Shown: positions 20,651 to 30,234 of the stretch, one piece after another
Position numbering within the stretch: position 1 is the stretch's first letter
Layout: each line of letters starts with the position of its first letter
Source: Frankiales bacterium
GTDB taxonomy: Bacteria; Actinomycetota; Actinomycetes; Mycobacteriales; SCTD01
Direction: 5' to 3'
Assembly: GCA_025966135.1 (NCBI GenBank)
Contig: JAOPVP010000035.1
Location: forward strand, 128,078 to 192,077
DNA length: 64,000 nucleotides
Notes under the pieces: generated by a model
Seen by the model: the letters and a program-made list of their open reading frames with translations, nothing else
Told to the model about the DNA's origin: nothing
The model's database searches: none
Translations under genes and position numbers: made by a program

Positions 20651-20722
20651 CTCGGCTGCCTGGATTCGAACCAGGATCGCATGGCACCAAAAGCCAGCAG
20701 GTTGCCGTTACCCCACAGCCGA
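20651..20722 (-). tRNA. tRNA-Gln (UUG anticodon)
   Basis: The acceptor stem TCGGCTG/CAGCCGA with discriminator G, the anticodon loop TTTTGGT (anticodon TTG) on a GC-rich stem and the T arm CCTGG-TTCGAAT-CCAGG give a clean 72-nt cloverleaf. The weak U1-A72 pair and G73 are identity marks of tRNA-Gln. CCA is not encoded. Confidence 0.95.
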
Positions 20723-20893
20723 CGGCTTCGTCAGGATGTCATGCCGCCCGTCGACCGGTCAGCAGCCCTCCCGATCCCAGCACCGTCCTTCCGTCGTACC
20801 TGTGAACGAATCGGGCCAGCCAGGGCCGGCGAATCGTAGGCTTTTCACAAGAATCCAGCAGGTTGCGCCTACAGACGGCTACGAGTCCGTAAG

Positions 20894-20907
20894 TTACGCT
20901 TGCGTAG
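20894..20907. promoter_or_regulatory. Candidate TetR-type operator before the desaturase gene
   Basis: The 14-bp near-palindrome ttacgcttgcgtag (arms TTACGC/GCGTAG, one mismatch) lies 28 nt upstream of the desaturase start, overlapping the likely promoter. A tetR gene directly follows the desaturase, so it is the natural regulator. The remaining 20723-20880 stretch shows no gene. Confidence 0.4.
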
Positions 20908-20934
20908 CCCCAGTCCGCCTGTGCAAGGAAGCTG

Positions 20935-21903
20935 ATGACTGAGACCCTCGACGCAGCTGTCACCACCATCGAGTACGACGGTGACGAGTCCCGCCCACTG
21001 CAGCAGATCCCCACTACGGAGTTCAAGGCGAAGTGGGAGCAGATCGCCCTCGCGATCTTCATCGTCGTCCCCCTGCTCGGGGTCGTGGGTGCCGGCTTTG
21101 TGCTGTGGGGCACCGGGTTGAGCTGGATCGACATCGTGCTCACCGTGGTCTTCTACGCGATCAGCGGGCACGGCATCACAGTGGGCTTCCACCGCTACTT
21201 CACGCACGGTTCGTTCAAGGCCACGCGGCCGCTCCGCATCGCCCTTGCGATCGCCGGCAGCCTGGCCATCCAGGGACCGGTCACCCGCTGGGTCGCCGAC
21301 CACCGCCGCCACCACGCCTTCAGCGACGCCGAGGGCGACCCGCACTCCCCCTGGCGCTACGGCAGCTCGTTCCGCGGGCTGAGCAAGGGGCTGTTCCACG
21401 CCCACGTCGGGTGGTTGTTCGACGTCGAGCAGACCGACCAGAAGCGGTTTGCGCCGGACCTGCTCGCCGACAAGGACATCGCCGGGATCTCGCGGCACTT
21501 CCCCGCCCTGGTTGCCTTCTCACTGCTCGCCCCAGCCGTCCTGGGTGGTCTCATCACCATGAGCTGGGTCGGTGCCCTCACCGCCTTCTTCTGGGCCTCG
21601 ATCATCCGCGTCGGCCTGCTGCACCACGTGACCTGGTCGATCAACTCGATCTGCCACACCTGGGGCGCGCGCCCGTTCGTCACCAAGGACCGGGCTGTCA
21701 ACGTCTGGTGGCTGGCCGCCATCTCCATGGGCGAGAGCTGGCACAACCTGCACCACGCCGATCCCACCTGTGCGCGCCACGGCGTCGACAAGGGCCAGAT
21801 CGACAGCAGCGCACGGATCATCGCCGCGTTCGAGCGGTTCGGCTGGGCGCGTGACGTCCGCTGGCCCAAGCCTGAGCGGCTCGCAGCCCGACGGGCGGCA
21901 TAG
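20935..21903 (+). CDS. Membrane acyl-CoA delta-9 fatty acid desaturase
   Basis: This 322-residue integral membrane di-iron enzyme puts a cis double bond into acyl chains using O2 and an electron donor. The three histidine boxes are all present: HRYFTH (about 84-89), HRRHH (about 123-127) and HNLHH (about 266-270), with four membrane helices between them (about 35-60, 65-82, 175-215). It resembles the DesA3-type desaturases of actinobacteria. It starts at an ATG 9 nt after AAGGAAG. A TetR gene begins 10 nt downstream and is probably co-transcribed. Confidence 0.93.
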   Translation: MTETLDAAVTTIEYDGDESRPLQQIPTTEFKAKWEQIALAIFIVVPLLGVVGAGFVLWGTGLSWIDIVLTVVFYAISGHGITVGFHRYFTHGSFKATRPLRIALAIAGSLAIQGPVTRWVADHRRHHAFSDAEGDPHSPWRYGSSFRGLSKGLFHAHVGWLFDVEQTDQKRFAPDLLADKDIAGISRHFPALVAFSLLAPAVLGGLITMSWVGALTAFFWASIIRVGLLHHVTWSINSICHTWGARPFVTKDRAVNVWWLAAISMGESWHNLHHADPTCARHGVDKGQIDSSARIIAAFERFGWARDVRWPKPERLAARRAA

Positions 21904-21913
21904 CCTCCACATC

Positions 21914-22546
21914 GTGGTCGACGAAGCAGACAGGCGTGCCCGGGTACGCATGACGGGCAAGGAGCGCAGAGAGCAGCTTCTTGACGTCGGCCGGACGTTG
22001 TTCGCCGAACGCGGGTACGACGGGACCTCGGTCGAGGAGATCGCCTCGCGGGCCGGCGTCAGCAAGCCCGTCGTGTACGAGCACTTCGGCGGCAAGGAGG
22101 GCCTGTACGCCGTCGTCGTCGACCGCGAGGTCCAGCAGCTGCTCGACATGTTCTCCACAGCCCTGTCGGGCGAGTCCCCGAAGGAGCTGCTGGAGCAGGC
22201 CTGCCTGGTGCTCCTCACCTACGTCGAGGAGCAGGGGGACGGGTTCCGCATCCTGGTCCGCGAGTCGCCCGTCGGGATCGAGCGCGGCGGTGGCTTCGCG
22301 ACGATCATGAGCGACGTCGCCAGCCAGGTGGAGTACATCCTGGTCCAGCAGTTCAAGGCCCGCGGCTTCGAGACCAAGCTGGCCGGGCTGTACTCGCAGG
22401 CCCTGGTGGGCATGGTGGCCCTCACCGGCCAGTGGTGGCAGGACCACCGCAAGCCCAAGCGCGACGAGGTCGCCGCCCATCTGGTCAATCTCGCCTGGAA
22501 CGGCCTGTCCCGCCTCGAGCCGAAGCCCAAACTCTCCTCCCGCTGA
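21914..22546 (+). CDS. TetR family transcriptional regulator
   Basis: This is a 210-residue repressor-type protein. The TetR N-terminal DNA-binding region is clear at about 15-60: RREQLLDVGRTLFAERGYDG, TSVEEIASRAGVSKPVVYEHFGGKEGLY. The rest is the helical ligand-binding domain. The GTG at 21914 was taken as the start; ATG 21950 (MTGKERR) is a good alternative. Position right behind the desaturase suggests control of membrane lipid unsaturation, with an acyl-CoA as likely ligand (inference). Confidence 0.88.
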   Translation: MVDEADRRARVRMTGKERREQLLDVGRTLFAERGYDGTSVEEIASRAGVSKPVVYEHFGGKEGLYAVVVDREVQQLLDMFSTALSGESPKELLEQACLVLLTYVEEQGDGFRILVRESPVGIERGGGFATIMSDVASQVEYILVQQFKARGFETKLAGLYSQALVGMVALTGQWWQDHRKPKRDEVAAHLVNLAWNGLSRLEPKPKLSSR

Positions 22547-22629
22547 GAACGGGTAGGCCGGTGACCTGACGGTCCTGCTCGGCACCTCCTGGGCCGCGCG
22601 TCACCTCTACCGGCGGACAGCCCGCCTGG

Positions 22630-24369
22630 CTACACCTGTTCGCTGAGCTCCAGCCAGGACTCCTCGACGGCTTCCTTCTGTTGCCGGACCTGGTGCAGCT
22701 CCTCGTTGAGTTTCAGCACCGCCTCGTGATCGGCTGCCTGCTCGGCCATGGCGGCATGCAGCTCGACCTCGCGCTTGTCGAGGTTGACGAGTTGCCGCTC
22801 GAGCTTCTGCAGCTCCTTCTTCGCCGCGCGAGAGTCCCCCTTCGGCTTGTCCTGGGCCACAGGGGAAGACGGCGTACGGCGGACCCGCTTGGCGAGGTAC
22901 TCGTCCACGCCGCCGGGCAGCGCCTGGACGGTGCCGTCGCCCATCAGCGAGGACGTGACGGAGGTGGTCCGCTCCAGGAAGTACCGGTCGTGGCTCACCA
23001 CCAGCAGCGTCCCGGGCCAGCCGTCGAGCACGTCCTCGAGCGCGTTGAGGGTGTCGATGTCGAGGTCGTTGGTCGGTTCGTCGAGCAGCAGCACGTTGGG
23101 CTCGCCCATGAGCAGGCGCAACAGCTGCAGCCGCCGGCGCTCACCACCGGACAGGTCGCCGACGCGGGTCCACTGGGCGTTGCCGGTGAAGCCGAACCGG
23201 TCGCACAAGGACGACGCCCCCACCGGCTTGCCGCCCAGGTCGACCTGCTTGGCCACCTGTTCGACGGCTTCCAGCACGCGCAGCATGGGGTCGAGCTCGG
23301 CGACCTCCTGCGACAGGTAGGCGACCTTCACCGTCTGACCGACCTTGACCACGCCGGCATCAGGGTGGACCTGGTCCATGAGCATCTTGAGCAGGGTCGA
23401 CTTGCCGGCACCGTTGACACCGACGATGCCGATGCGGTCGCCGGGGCCGACCCGCCACGTCACGTGGTCGAACAGCACCCGGTCCCCGAAGCGCAGCGAC
23501 ACGTCCTCGACGTCGTAGACCTGCTTGCCGAGCCGCGCCGTCGCGAACCGCTGGAGAGCGATGTCATCGCGGGGCGGCGGCTCGTCGGCGATGAGGGCGT
23601 TGGCGGCCTCGATCCGGAACTTGGGCTTGCTGGTCCGGGCGGGCGGTCCACGTCTCAGCCAGGCGAGCTCCTTCTTCGCCAGCTGCACCCGCTTCTGCTC
23701 GGCCGTAGAAGCCATCCGGTCGCGCTCGGCGCGGGCCAGCACGTAGGCGGAGTACCCACCGTCGTACGCGTCGACGGTGCCGTCGTGGACCTCCCACGTG
23801 GTCTCGTTGACCTCGTCGAGGAACCAGCGGTCGTGCGTCACGACCAGGTGCGCGCCGCGGCGGTTCTTCAACCACGCCGCGAGCCAGGCAACGCCTTCCA
23901 CATCGAGGTGGTTGGTCGGTTCGTCCAGGACGATGAGATCCCAGTCACCGATGAGCAGGGCGGCCAGGGCTACGCGACGGCGCTCGCCGCCGGACATGCT
24001 CCCGACGACCGCGTCGAGCCCGACCTCGTGCAGTCCCAGGCCGTCGAGGACCTCGCGCACCTTCGCGTCGCCGGCCCAGGTGTGCTCAGCGGTATCCCCG
24101 AGGATCGCCTGGTGCGCGGTGAGCCTCGGGTCGATGCGGACGTCCTGCGTGAGCACTCCTACCCGTAGCCCTCCGGCGTGCGTGACGCGGCCGGAGTGCG
24201 GTTCCTCGGTCTTCACGAGCGTCTTGAGCAGCGTCGTCTTCCCGCCGCCGTTGCGCCCGACGACGCCGATGCGGTCGTTGTCGGAGACGCCCAGCGACAC
24301 CTTGTCGAGCAGCAGTTTGGTGCCGTGGGCGACGGTGACCTCTTCGAGGTTGATCAGGTTGGTAGCCAT
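22630..24369 (-). CDS. ABC-F family ATPase
   Basis: This 579-residue soluble protein has two ABC nucleotide-binding domains and no membrane helices. Domain 1 has Walker A GRNGGGKTTLLKT and signature SGGERRRVALA; domain 2 has GVNGAGKSTLLKM and LSGGERRRLQLLR. The two are joined by an inter-domain linker at about 235-290, and a C-terminal coiled coil (about 510-579) resembles Uup-type proteins. ABC-F proteins act on the ribosome E site or in translation quality control. It is 3 nt downstream of ispE, the usual actinobacterial order. Confidence 0.93.
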   Translation of the reverse strand: MATNLINLEEVTVAHGTKLLLDKVSLGVSDNDRIGVVGRNGGGKTTLLKTLVKTEEPHSGRVTHAGGLRVGVLTQDVRIDPRLTAHQAILGDTAEHTWAGDAKVREVLDGLGLHEVGLDAVVGSMSGGERRRVALAALLIGDWDLIVLDEPTNHLDVEGVAWLAAWLKNRRGAHLVVTHDRWFLDEVNETTWEVHDGTVDAYDGGYSAYVLARAERDRMASTAEQKRVQLAKKELAWLRRGPPARTSKPKFRIEAANALIADEPPPRDDIALQRFATARLGKQVYDVEDVSLRFGDRVLFDHVTWRVGPGDRIGIVGVNGAGKSTLLKMLMDQVHPDAGVVKVGQTVKVAYLSQEVAELDPMLRVLEAVEQVAKQVDLGGKPVGASSLCDRFGFTGNAQWTRVGDLSGGERRRLQLLRLLMGEPNVLLLDEPTNDLDIDTLNALEDVLDGWPGTLLVVSHDRYFLERTTSVTSSLMGDGTVQALPGGVDEYLAKRVRRTPSSPVAQDKPKGDSRAAKKELQKLERQLVNLDKREVELHAAMAEQAADHEAVLKLNEELHQVRQQKEAVEESWLELSEQV

Positions 24370-24372
24370 GTC

Positions 24373-25263
24373 TCAGGTCGTCCTCACGACGCGGGCGCCC
24401 GGCACCGGCCCGTCGGCGACGCGGACAGTGCGGCACACGCCGTGCCCGGCGAGAGCGGCGGCAAGCGCGTTGGCGTGGCTGTCATCTCGAGCGAGGAACG
24501 CCACGGTCGGGCCGGACCCGGACACCACGCCGCCGAGAGCTCCGAGGTCCGCACCACTGTCGAGCAGCCTGCGCAGGCCCGGCTTGAGGGCCATCGCCGC
24601 CGGCTGCAGGTCGTTCGAGAGCACCGGGCCCAGCGCCTCCGGCGAACCCTGCCGCAGCGCCGTGAGCACCTCGGCCGGGTCGCTGACGACCGCCACCGGT
24701 CCACGGTCGCGCTGCCGGTCGAGCTCGCCGTAGACCTCCGGCGTCGACAGCCCGTCGTCGGCGAGGGCGAGGACCCAGGAGTACGAGCCGGAGCCGAGCA
24801 CGGGCGTCAGGCACTCCCCACGACCGGTGCCCAGCGCGGTGCCACCGTGCAGGGAGAAGGGCACGTCACTGCCCAGCTGCGCTCCGATCTCGCTGAGCTC
24901 GTCTCGAGACAGGTCGAGCCCCCACAGGACGTCGCAGGCGACCAGCGTCGCGGCTGCGTCCGCGGACCCACCGGCGCAGCCACCGGCGACCGGGATCCCC
25001 TTACGGATCAGGACATGCACGTCTGGCTCGACGCCGGTGCGGAGCGCCAGCTCGACTGCGGCCCGGGAGGCGAGGTTGCTGTGGTCGGTCGGCACCTCGG
25101 ACGCACCCTCTCCCTCGACGCGGATCGTCAGACCCTGCGCGCGGGTCACGGTGATCTCGTCGAACAGGCTGACGGCGTGAAACACCGTCGTGAGGTCGTG
25201 GAAGCCGTCGGCACGGCGCGGGCCGACCGACAGCTGGAGGTTGACCTTCGCCGGGGCCCGCAC
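24373..25263 (-). CDS. ispE: 4-diphosphocytidyl-2-C-methyl-D-erythritol kinase
   Basis: This GHMP-family kinase of about 296 residues is in the MEP isoprenoid pathway. Motifs: VRAPAKVNLQLSVG at the N-terminus, IPVAGGCAGGSADAAATL (GHMP ATP-binding loop, GGCAGGSADAAA) and VVSGSGPTVAF near the C-terminus. The GTG at 25263 has no ribosome binding site, while an ideal AAGGAG lies 6 nt before an in-frame CTG at 25296; the true start may therefore be this CTG, adding 11 residues. It follows rsmA in the classical rsmA-ispE-ABC-F cluster. Confidence 0.94.
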   Translation of the reverse strand: MRAPAKVNLQLSVGPRRADGFHDLTTVFHAVSLFDEITVTRAQGLTIRVEGEGASEVPTDHSNLASRAAVELALRTGVEPDVHVLIRKGIPVAGGCAGGSADAAATLVACDVLWGLDLSRDELSEIGAQLGSDVPFSLHGGTALGTGRGECLTPVLGSGSYSWVLALADDGLSTPEVYGELDRQRDRGPVAVVSDPAEVLTALRQGSPEALGPVLSNDLQPAAMALKPGLRRLLDSGADLGALGGVVSGSGPTVAFLARDDSHANALAAALAGHGVCRTVRVADGPVPGARVVRTT

Positions 25264-25327
25264 GGTGACCGTGTCGACCGGGGTTCGGGCAGGCAGTGTC
25301 AGCTCCTTGTGAGGCGGGACCCTCAGC

Positions 25328-26152
25328 CTACGTGGAGGCCAGCCGCGCGAAGTCCTCGACCGCCAGGACCTCGCCGCGGGCCGACGGGTCGATGCCTGCC
25401 GCGCGCAACCGTTCCTCCGCTGCCGCGGGCGACCCCGCCCAGCCCGCCAGGGCAGCCCGCAGGGTCTTGCGGCGCTGCGCGAAGGCCGCGTCGATCACGG
25501 CGAACGTCGCGACCCGGTCCGCGCCCGGTGGCTCGCGCCGGGTGAAGGCGACCAGCCCGCTGTCCACGTTGGGGGCAGGCCAGAACACGTTGCGGCCGAT
25601 GGTGCCGGCCTTCGAGACCTCGGCGTACCAGGCCGCCTTCACCGAAGGGACGCCGTACGTCTTGGAACCGGGCGATGCCGCGAGGCGGTCGGCCACCTCG
25701 GCCTGCACCATCACCAGGCCGCGCTCGAGCGACGGCAGCTTCTCCAGCAGCCGGAGCAGGACCGGGACCGCGACGTTGTAAGGCAGGTTGGCGACGAACG
25801 CGGTCGGCGGTGGACCGGGCACGCCCTCGAGCAGCAGCGCGTCCTGCAGCACGACCTCCAGCCGACCAGCCAGCTCCGGCGCCCTGTCCGCGACGGTCAG
25901 GGGGAGCTGACGGCCAAGCGCCACGTCGATCTCGACGGCGACAACGCGCTTGACCTCGGGCAGCAGTCCCAGGGTCAGGGAACCCAGACCCGGTCCGACC
26001 TCCACCACGACGTCGTCGACCCCGACACCAGCCGTACGCACGAGGCGCCGGACCGTGTTGGGGTCGATGACGAAGTTCTGCCCGAGCTGCTTGGTCGGGC
26101 GCAGGTCCAGCTGTGCGGCGAGACGCCGTACATCGGGAGCAGTGAGCAGCAC
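25328..26152 (-). CDS. rsmA: 16S rRNA dimethyladenosine transferase
   Basis: This is a 274-residue enzyme (KsgA) that dimethylates A1518 and A1519 of 16S rRNA. It shows [16 protein letters not shown], the SAM-binding [23 protein letters not shown], the catalytic [11 protein letters not shown] and [10 protein letters not shown]. It starts at an ATG directly after the rpfB stop codon (26153), so the two are probably in one transcript. Confidence 0.96.
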   Translation of the reverse strand: MLLTAPDVRRLAAQLDLRPTKQLGQNFVIDPNTVRRLVRTAGVGVDDVVVEVGPGLGSLTLGLLPEVKRVVAVEIDVALGRQLPLTVADRAPELAGRLEVVLQDALLLEGVPGPPPTAFVANLPYNVAVPVLLRLLEKLPSLERGLVMVQAEVADRLAASPGSKTYGVPSVKAAWYAEVSKAGTIGRNVFWPAPNVDSGLVAFTRREPPGADRVATFAVIDAAFAQRRKTLRAALAGWAGSPAAAEERLRAAGIDPSARGEVLAVEDFARLAST

Positions 26153-27247
26153 CTACAAGTACTTGCCGCAGACCGGCCAGGGGCTCCGACCGGAGCGCCT
26201 GTAGAGCAGTTGTGCGCGGTAGGTCTGCTCGCTGTACGAGGCATCGATCGGGTCGCCGCTACCGCCGACGCCGTACCAGGTGCCCATCGTGAACTGGTAC
26301 AGACCGCGGTACTTGCCGCCGCTGGAGACGGCGCGCGGGTTGCCGCCGGACTCGCACCTGGCGAGGGCACTCCAGTTGAGGCCGTCGGCGCTGACGGAGC
26401 GGGCCGGACGCACCTTGGTGCCGAACGCGATCACCTGGCTGATCGGCGCCGCCGTGCGGACCTCGCTCGTCATGAGGCGTTGGGTGAGCTTGCCGTTGAC
26501 GAAGTTGAGCAGGTACTTGCGGTGCAGGACGCCGACGCGACCGAAGCGAACGACCTTGCTCTGGCCTCGATACATCGAGCTGTCCGCACGACGCTCCACC
26601 CCGAACGGGATCGCGAAGTCCTCACCGACCCGGCGACCGTCGAGGCGGGTGATGCGGATGACCATGCCGTCCTTGACGCGGGCGGTCCTGGCGAGCGAGA
26701 GCTTGTCATGCGGCCGGAGCTTCACGTGCATCTGCATCAGGGCCTCCCTGACGACGACCGCGTTGGTCGCCACCCGGCGGACCGTGCCGGCGTCCAGCAC
26801 CTGGATGTCCTTACGCGTCCGGACATCGAGAGAGAAACCCTTGAGGGGGATGCCGCGCGAGCGGTCCGCCGACAGGACGGCGCCGGTGGCGCGTAGCCCG
26901 ATCTGGCCCAGAGCCTCCTGGACCGAGGTGGCGGTCACCCAGACGGTGCGCTGCCGTCCGTCGACCGTGAGCGCCATCTGACGTCCCCTGCGCAGCACGA
27001 CCGTGCCGCCGTCCTTGATCGGGGAGCTCTTCGCTGGTGCCAGCAGGTCGTGCGACCCGACGGACAGGTGCGCCACCCCGAGCACATCACCGACGGTCGC
27101 ACTGTGGCTTCGCACCTGCTGGATGTGCCCATCGACCGAAACCGTCACCATTTTAGCGTTCGCCGCGTAAGCAGCGTTGCCTCCGGAGATGGCCAGGAAG
27201 GTGACACCAAGGGCCACGGGACGCCTTGCGAGGGAGCTGACGCTCAC
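26153..27247 (-). CDS. rpfB: Resuscitation-promoting factor RpfB
   Basis: This 364-residue secreted peptidoglycan hydrolase has a signal peptide or anchor (about 1-30), three DUF348 repeats (about 33-210, each beginning like VTVSVDGHIQQVRSHSATVG), a G5 domain (about 205-280, with YLLNFVNGKL) and a C-terminal RPF lysozyme-like domain (about 290-364). The catalytic Glu is in LARCESGGNP; GLYQFTMGTW and the final Cys fit the family. The GTG at 27247 was chosen because GGAG precedes it and the signal peptide then begins properly; the open frame extends to 27277. RpfB wakes dormant cells by cutting the cell wall. Confidence 0.95.
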   Translation of the reverse strand: MSVSSLARRPVALGVTFLAISGGNAAYAANAKMVTVSVDGHIQQVRSHSATVGDVLGVAHLSVGSHDLLAPAKSSPIKDGGTVVLRRGRQMALTVDGRQRTVWVTATSVQEALGQIGLRATGAVLSADRSRGIPLKGFSLDVRTRKDIQVLDAGTVRRVATNAVVVREALMQMHVKLRPHDKLSLARTARVKDGMVIRITRLDGRRVGEDFAIPFGVERRADSSMYRGQSKVVRFGRVGVLHRKYLLNFVNGKLTQRLMTSEVRTAAPISQVIAFGTKVRPARSVSADGLNWSALARCESGGNPRAVSSGGKYRGLYQFTMGTWYGVGGSGDPIDASYSEQTYRAQLLYRRSGRSPWPVCGKYL

Positions 27248-27640
27248 AGAACTCCGAACCTCGAACTTCCCGGGCACGGGCGGGCGGCACAGACGAAGAG
27301 CCGGTCACAAGACCGGCCCCCGCTGCACCGCCGTGGACTTCCCCGACCCCGGCGATGTCTCAGGAACGTAACGGGGCCCTGACCGACACGCCAAATACCC
27401 AGGTGGGGCCTTGTGGATAAATCCCGCCCCCGCGGGGGGCTCGGGTGGAGGAAAACCGCAGGTCAGAGGGGTACGACGAACTTTCTGTGTGACCCCGCTC
27501 TCATGTGCTCCGAAACCGGTGATCCCTGGAACCGAAACGGGTAAACGTCCGTTCAAACTGTCCGCGCCGCGATCCCTTGCGTCTGCTCGACCACGCGGCC
27601 GACGCGTGCCACATCGGCAGCCGCAAGCGGGCGGCGCGCA
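27248..27640. promoter_or_regulatory. Long upstream region of rpfB
   Basis: About 390 nt without a gene separate rpfB from tatD. It contains a GC-rich inverted stretch near 27422-27444, a hairpin-like ggccggtcttgtgaccggct at about 27300-27320 in the likely leader and a 20-nt sequence (27452-27471) also found after tRNA-Arg. I looked for the c-di-AMP (ydaO) riboswitch that precedes many rpf genes and could not recognise its conserved parts. Confidence 0.4.
27452..27471 (+). repeat. 20-nt sequence shared with the 3' flank of tRNA-Arg (copy 1)
   Basis: The sequence aaaaccgcaggtcagagggg here is identical to 59408-59427, in the same orientation. Confidence 0.7.
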
Positions 27641-28450
27641 TCAGAGGGCGAAGGCGCGGCGGGTGTTGGCCGCGATGGCGCCGCAGAGCTCGTCGAGGTC
27701 CTGATCCCGGACCGCGGCGAGGGCGCGGACCGTCAGCGGCACGAGATACGGGGCGTTGGGACGGCCGCGGAAGGGCATCGGCGTGAGGAACGGCGCATCG
27801 GTCTCGACCAGGAGCCTGTCGGCAGGGCACATCGCGGCCGCCGCGCGCAGCTGGTCGTTGGGCTTGAACGTCACCGGCCCGGCAAAGGACAGGTAGTAGC
27901 CGGCGTCGGCACAGGTGCGAGCCATCGCCGCGTCCCCGGAGTAGCAGTGGAACACCACCGTCGCAGGCGCGCCCTCTTCCACCAGCACCCGCAGCACGTC
28001 CGCGTGAGCGTCGCGGTCATGGATCACCAGCGCCTTGCCGCTGTCCTTCGCGATCTGGATGTGCGCCCGGAACGACTCCTCCTGCAACCGGTGCCCGTCA
28101 GGCCCGGTGCGGAAGTGGTCAAGCCCCGTCTCCCCGATCGCTTTCACGGCAGGAAGCCTTGCCAGCAAGGCGATCTCGGCCAAGGCCTCGTCGGTCGCCG
28201 CGCCGCGTCCAGCCTCGTTCGGGTGCAGCGCGACAGCCGCCCACACGGCGGCGTGCTCGGCGGCGAGCGCCGCGGACAGCTGCGAGGACGGGACGTCGAT
28301 ACCGACCTGCACGACGGTGTCGATGCCGACAGCGCGGGCCGCCGCGAGCTGCCCGGCGACGTCGCCACCCATGATGTCCAGGTGGCAGTGGCTGTCCGCC
28401 ACCGGCACCGGCAGCGGCTCGGGAGCCGGCGGCTTCTCCGCGTTACTCAC
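27641..28450 (-). CDS. tatD: TatD family metal-dependent DNase
   Basis: This is a 269-residue amidohydrolase-fold nuclease. Metal ligands are visible: ADSHCHLD (about 18-25), the Glu in [10 protein letters not shown], the His in [16 protein letters not shown] and VETDAPFL. TatD enzymes remove nucleotides from DNA or RNA and act in repair and quality control. It starts at a GTG and overlaps the metG stop by 8 nt; this metG-tatD-rpfB-rsmA-ispE order is standard in actinobacteria. Confidence 0.95.
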   Translation of the reverse strand: MSNAEKPPAPEPLPVPVADSHCHLDIMGGDVAGQLAAARAVGIDTVVQVGIDVPSSQLSAALAAEHAAVWAAVALHPNEAGRGAATDEALAEIALLARLPAVKAIGETGLDHFRTGPDGHRLQEESFRAHIQIAKDSGKALVIHDRDAHADVLRVLVEEGAPATVVFHCYSGDAAMARTCADAGYYLSFAGPVTFKPNDQLRAAAAMCPADRLLVETDAPFLTPMPFRGRPNAPYLVPLTVRALAAVRDQDLDELCGAIAANTRRAFAL

Positions 28451-30224
28451 CCGGGTCCAGCCGGGCCAGCTCCTCGTCCACCACCGAGGGGTCGAGCTTG
28501 GCGAACAGCGGCGTCGGCGGTGCGATCTCGATCCCGGCCGTGATGGGCCGGGAGTCCCAGACCGCCGCGGTCTTGTAGTCGCCCATCAACACCGGGTACG
28601 ACGGTCCGCCGTCGAGGTCCTCGACCTCCCGCAGCTCCGGCTGACCCGACCACTCCCCCTGCCCACCGAGCATCGCGTAGACGGCCTGCGAGCTGGCAGG
28701 CAGGAACGGGGTGAGCAGCGTCTTCGCGTCGTCGATGAGCTGCAGAGCCACGTGCAGCACCGACTCGCGGCGCGCCGGGTCGTCCTTGAGCTTCCATGGG
28801 GCCTGGTCGGACAGGTACTTGTTGGCCTCGCTGACCACCTTCATCGCCTCGTGGAGCGCCGCCTTCTGGGAGTTGCGGCCGAGCAGGTCCCCGATCGGCG
28901 CGAAGGCGGCGCGCGAAGCCTGCAGGGCAGCCACATCCGCCCCCGTGAGCTCGCCCGCCGCCGGGATGGAGCCGACGTTCTTGGCCACCAGCGACAGGGT
29001 GCGGTTGACGAGGTTGCCCCAGCCCGCGACCAGCTCGGTGTTGTTGCGGGTGACGAACTGCTCCCAGGTGAAGTCGGTGTCGCTCGACTCCGGCCCGGCA
29101 GCCGCCAGGTAGTAGCGCAGGGCGTCCGCGCCATAGCGCTCGAGGACGTCGCGGACGTAGATGACGACCGAGCGGCTCGAGCTGAACTTCTTGCCCTCCA
29201 TCGTGAGGTACTCCGACGACACCACCTCCGACGGCAGGTCCAAGACGCCGTAGGCCCCTGGCGACCCGGCCGGCTGGCCGGAGGCGCCGAGCAGGATCGC
29301 CGGCCAGATGACCGAGTGGAAGACGACGTTGTCCTTGCCCATGAAGTAGTAGGAGTCGCCCTCCCCGCCCTGCCAGAAGCCGCGCCAGGCGTCCGGGTTC
29401 CCGGTCCGGCGGGCCCACTCGACGGAGGCCGACAGGTAGCCGATGACGGCGTCGAACCAGACGTAGAGGCGCTTGTCCTCGCGGTCGCTCCAACCCGGCA
29501 GCGGGATCGGCACGCCCCAGTCGAGGTCGCGCGAGATCGCCCGCGGGCGCAGGTCGTCGAGCAGGTTGGTGCTGAACTTCAAGACGTTGGGTCGCCAGCC
29601 CTCCCGGGTCTGCAGCCAGGACCCCAGCGCCTCGGCGAAGGCCGGCAGCTCCAGGAAGAACTGCGCCGACTCGACGAACTTCGGGGGCTTGCCGTCGATC
29701 TTCGACCGCGGGTTGATGAGGTCCTTCGGGTCGAGCTGGTTGCCGCAGTTGTCGCACTGGTCCCCGCGCGCACCGTCGTACCCGCAGATCGGGCAGGTGC
29801 CCTCGACGTAGCGGTCGGGCAGGCCGCGGCCGGTCGCCGCGTCGATGGCGGACAGCTGTGAGCGCTCGGTGACGTAGCCGTTCTGGTGCAGCGCGCGAAA
29901 CAGCTCCTGCACCACGGCGTAGTGGTTGCGGGTCGTGGTGCGGGTGAACAGGTCGTACGTGAGCCCGAGTCCCTGCAGGTCCTCGGCGATGACCCGGTTG
30001 TAGCGGTCAGCCAGCTCGCGCGCGCTGACACCCTCGCGGTCGGCCTGCACCTGGATCGGCGTCCCGTGTTCGTCCGTCCCGCTGACCATGAGGACGTTGC
30101 TGCCTGCCATCCGCTGGTACCGGCTGAAGATGTCGGACGGCACGCCGAAGCCGGCGACGTGCCCGATGTGGCGAGGGCCGTTGGCGTAGGGCCAGGCGAC
30201 CGCGGTCAGGATGTTGCGGGGCAT
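28443..30224 (-). CDS. metG: Methionyl-tRNA synthetase
   Basis: This is a 593-residue class I synthetase. It has the HIGH-type motif [12 protein letters not shown] (about 10-22), a four-Cys zinc knuckle ([18 protein letters not shown]), and the KMSKS-equivalent KFSSSRS, followed by the anticodon-binding helical domain; there is no C-terminal dimer domain. The ATG at 30224 ([15 protein letters not shown]) is the family's normal start; upstream in-frame codons give a foreign extension that would run towards rsmI. It is co-directional with rsmI, 10 nt away. Confidence 0.97.
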   Translation of the reverse strand: MPRNILTAVAWPYANGPRHIGHVAGFGVPSDIFSRYQRMAGSNVLMVSGTDEHGTPIQVQADREGVSARELADRYNRVIAEDLQGLGLTYDLFTRTTTRNHYAVVQELFRALHQNGYVTERSQLSAIDAATGRGLPDRYVEGTCPICGYDGARGDQCDNCGNQLDPKDLINPRSKIDGKPPKFVESAQFFLELPAFAEALGSWLQTREGWRPNVLKFSTNLLDDLRPRAISRDLDWGVPIPLPGWSDREDKRLYVWFDAVIGYLSASVEWARRTGNPDAWRGFWQGGEGDSYYFMGKDNVVFHSVIWPAILLGASGQPAGSPGAYGVLDLPSEVVSSEYLTMEGKKFSSSRSVVIYVRDVLERYGADALRYYLAAAGPESSDTDFTWEQFVTRNNTELVAGWGNLVNRTLSLVAKNVGSIPAAGELTGADVAALQASRAAFAPIGDLLGRNSQKAALHEAMKVVSEANKYLSDQAPWKLKDDPARRESVLHVALQLIDDAKTLLTPFLPASSQAVYAMLGGQGEWSGQPELREVEDLDGGPSYPVLMGDYKTAAVWDSRPITAGIEIAPPTPLFAKLDPSVVDEELARLDPGE

Positions 30225-30234
30225 GACGCTGAGC

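Noticed and set aside
27248..27640. c-di-AMP riboswitch before rpfB
   Set aside because: This element is common before actinobacterial rpf genes, but its conserved core could not be recognised here.
28035..29861. 608-codon plus-strand frame opposite tatD and metG
   Set aside because: It is an antisense shadow of two certain genes.
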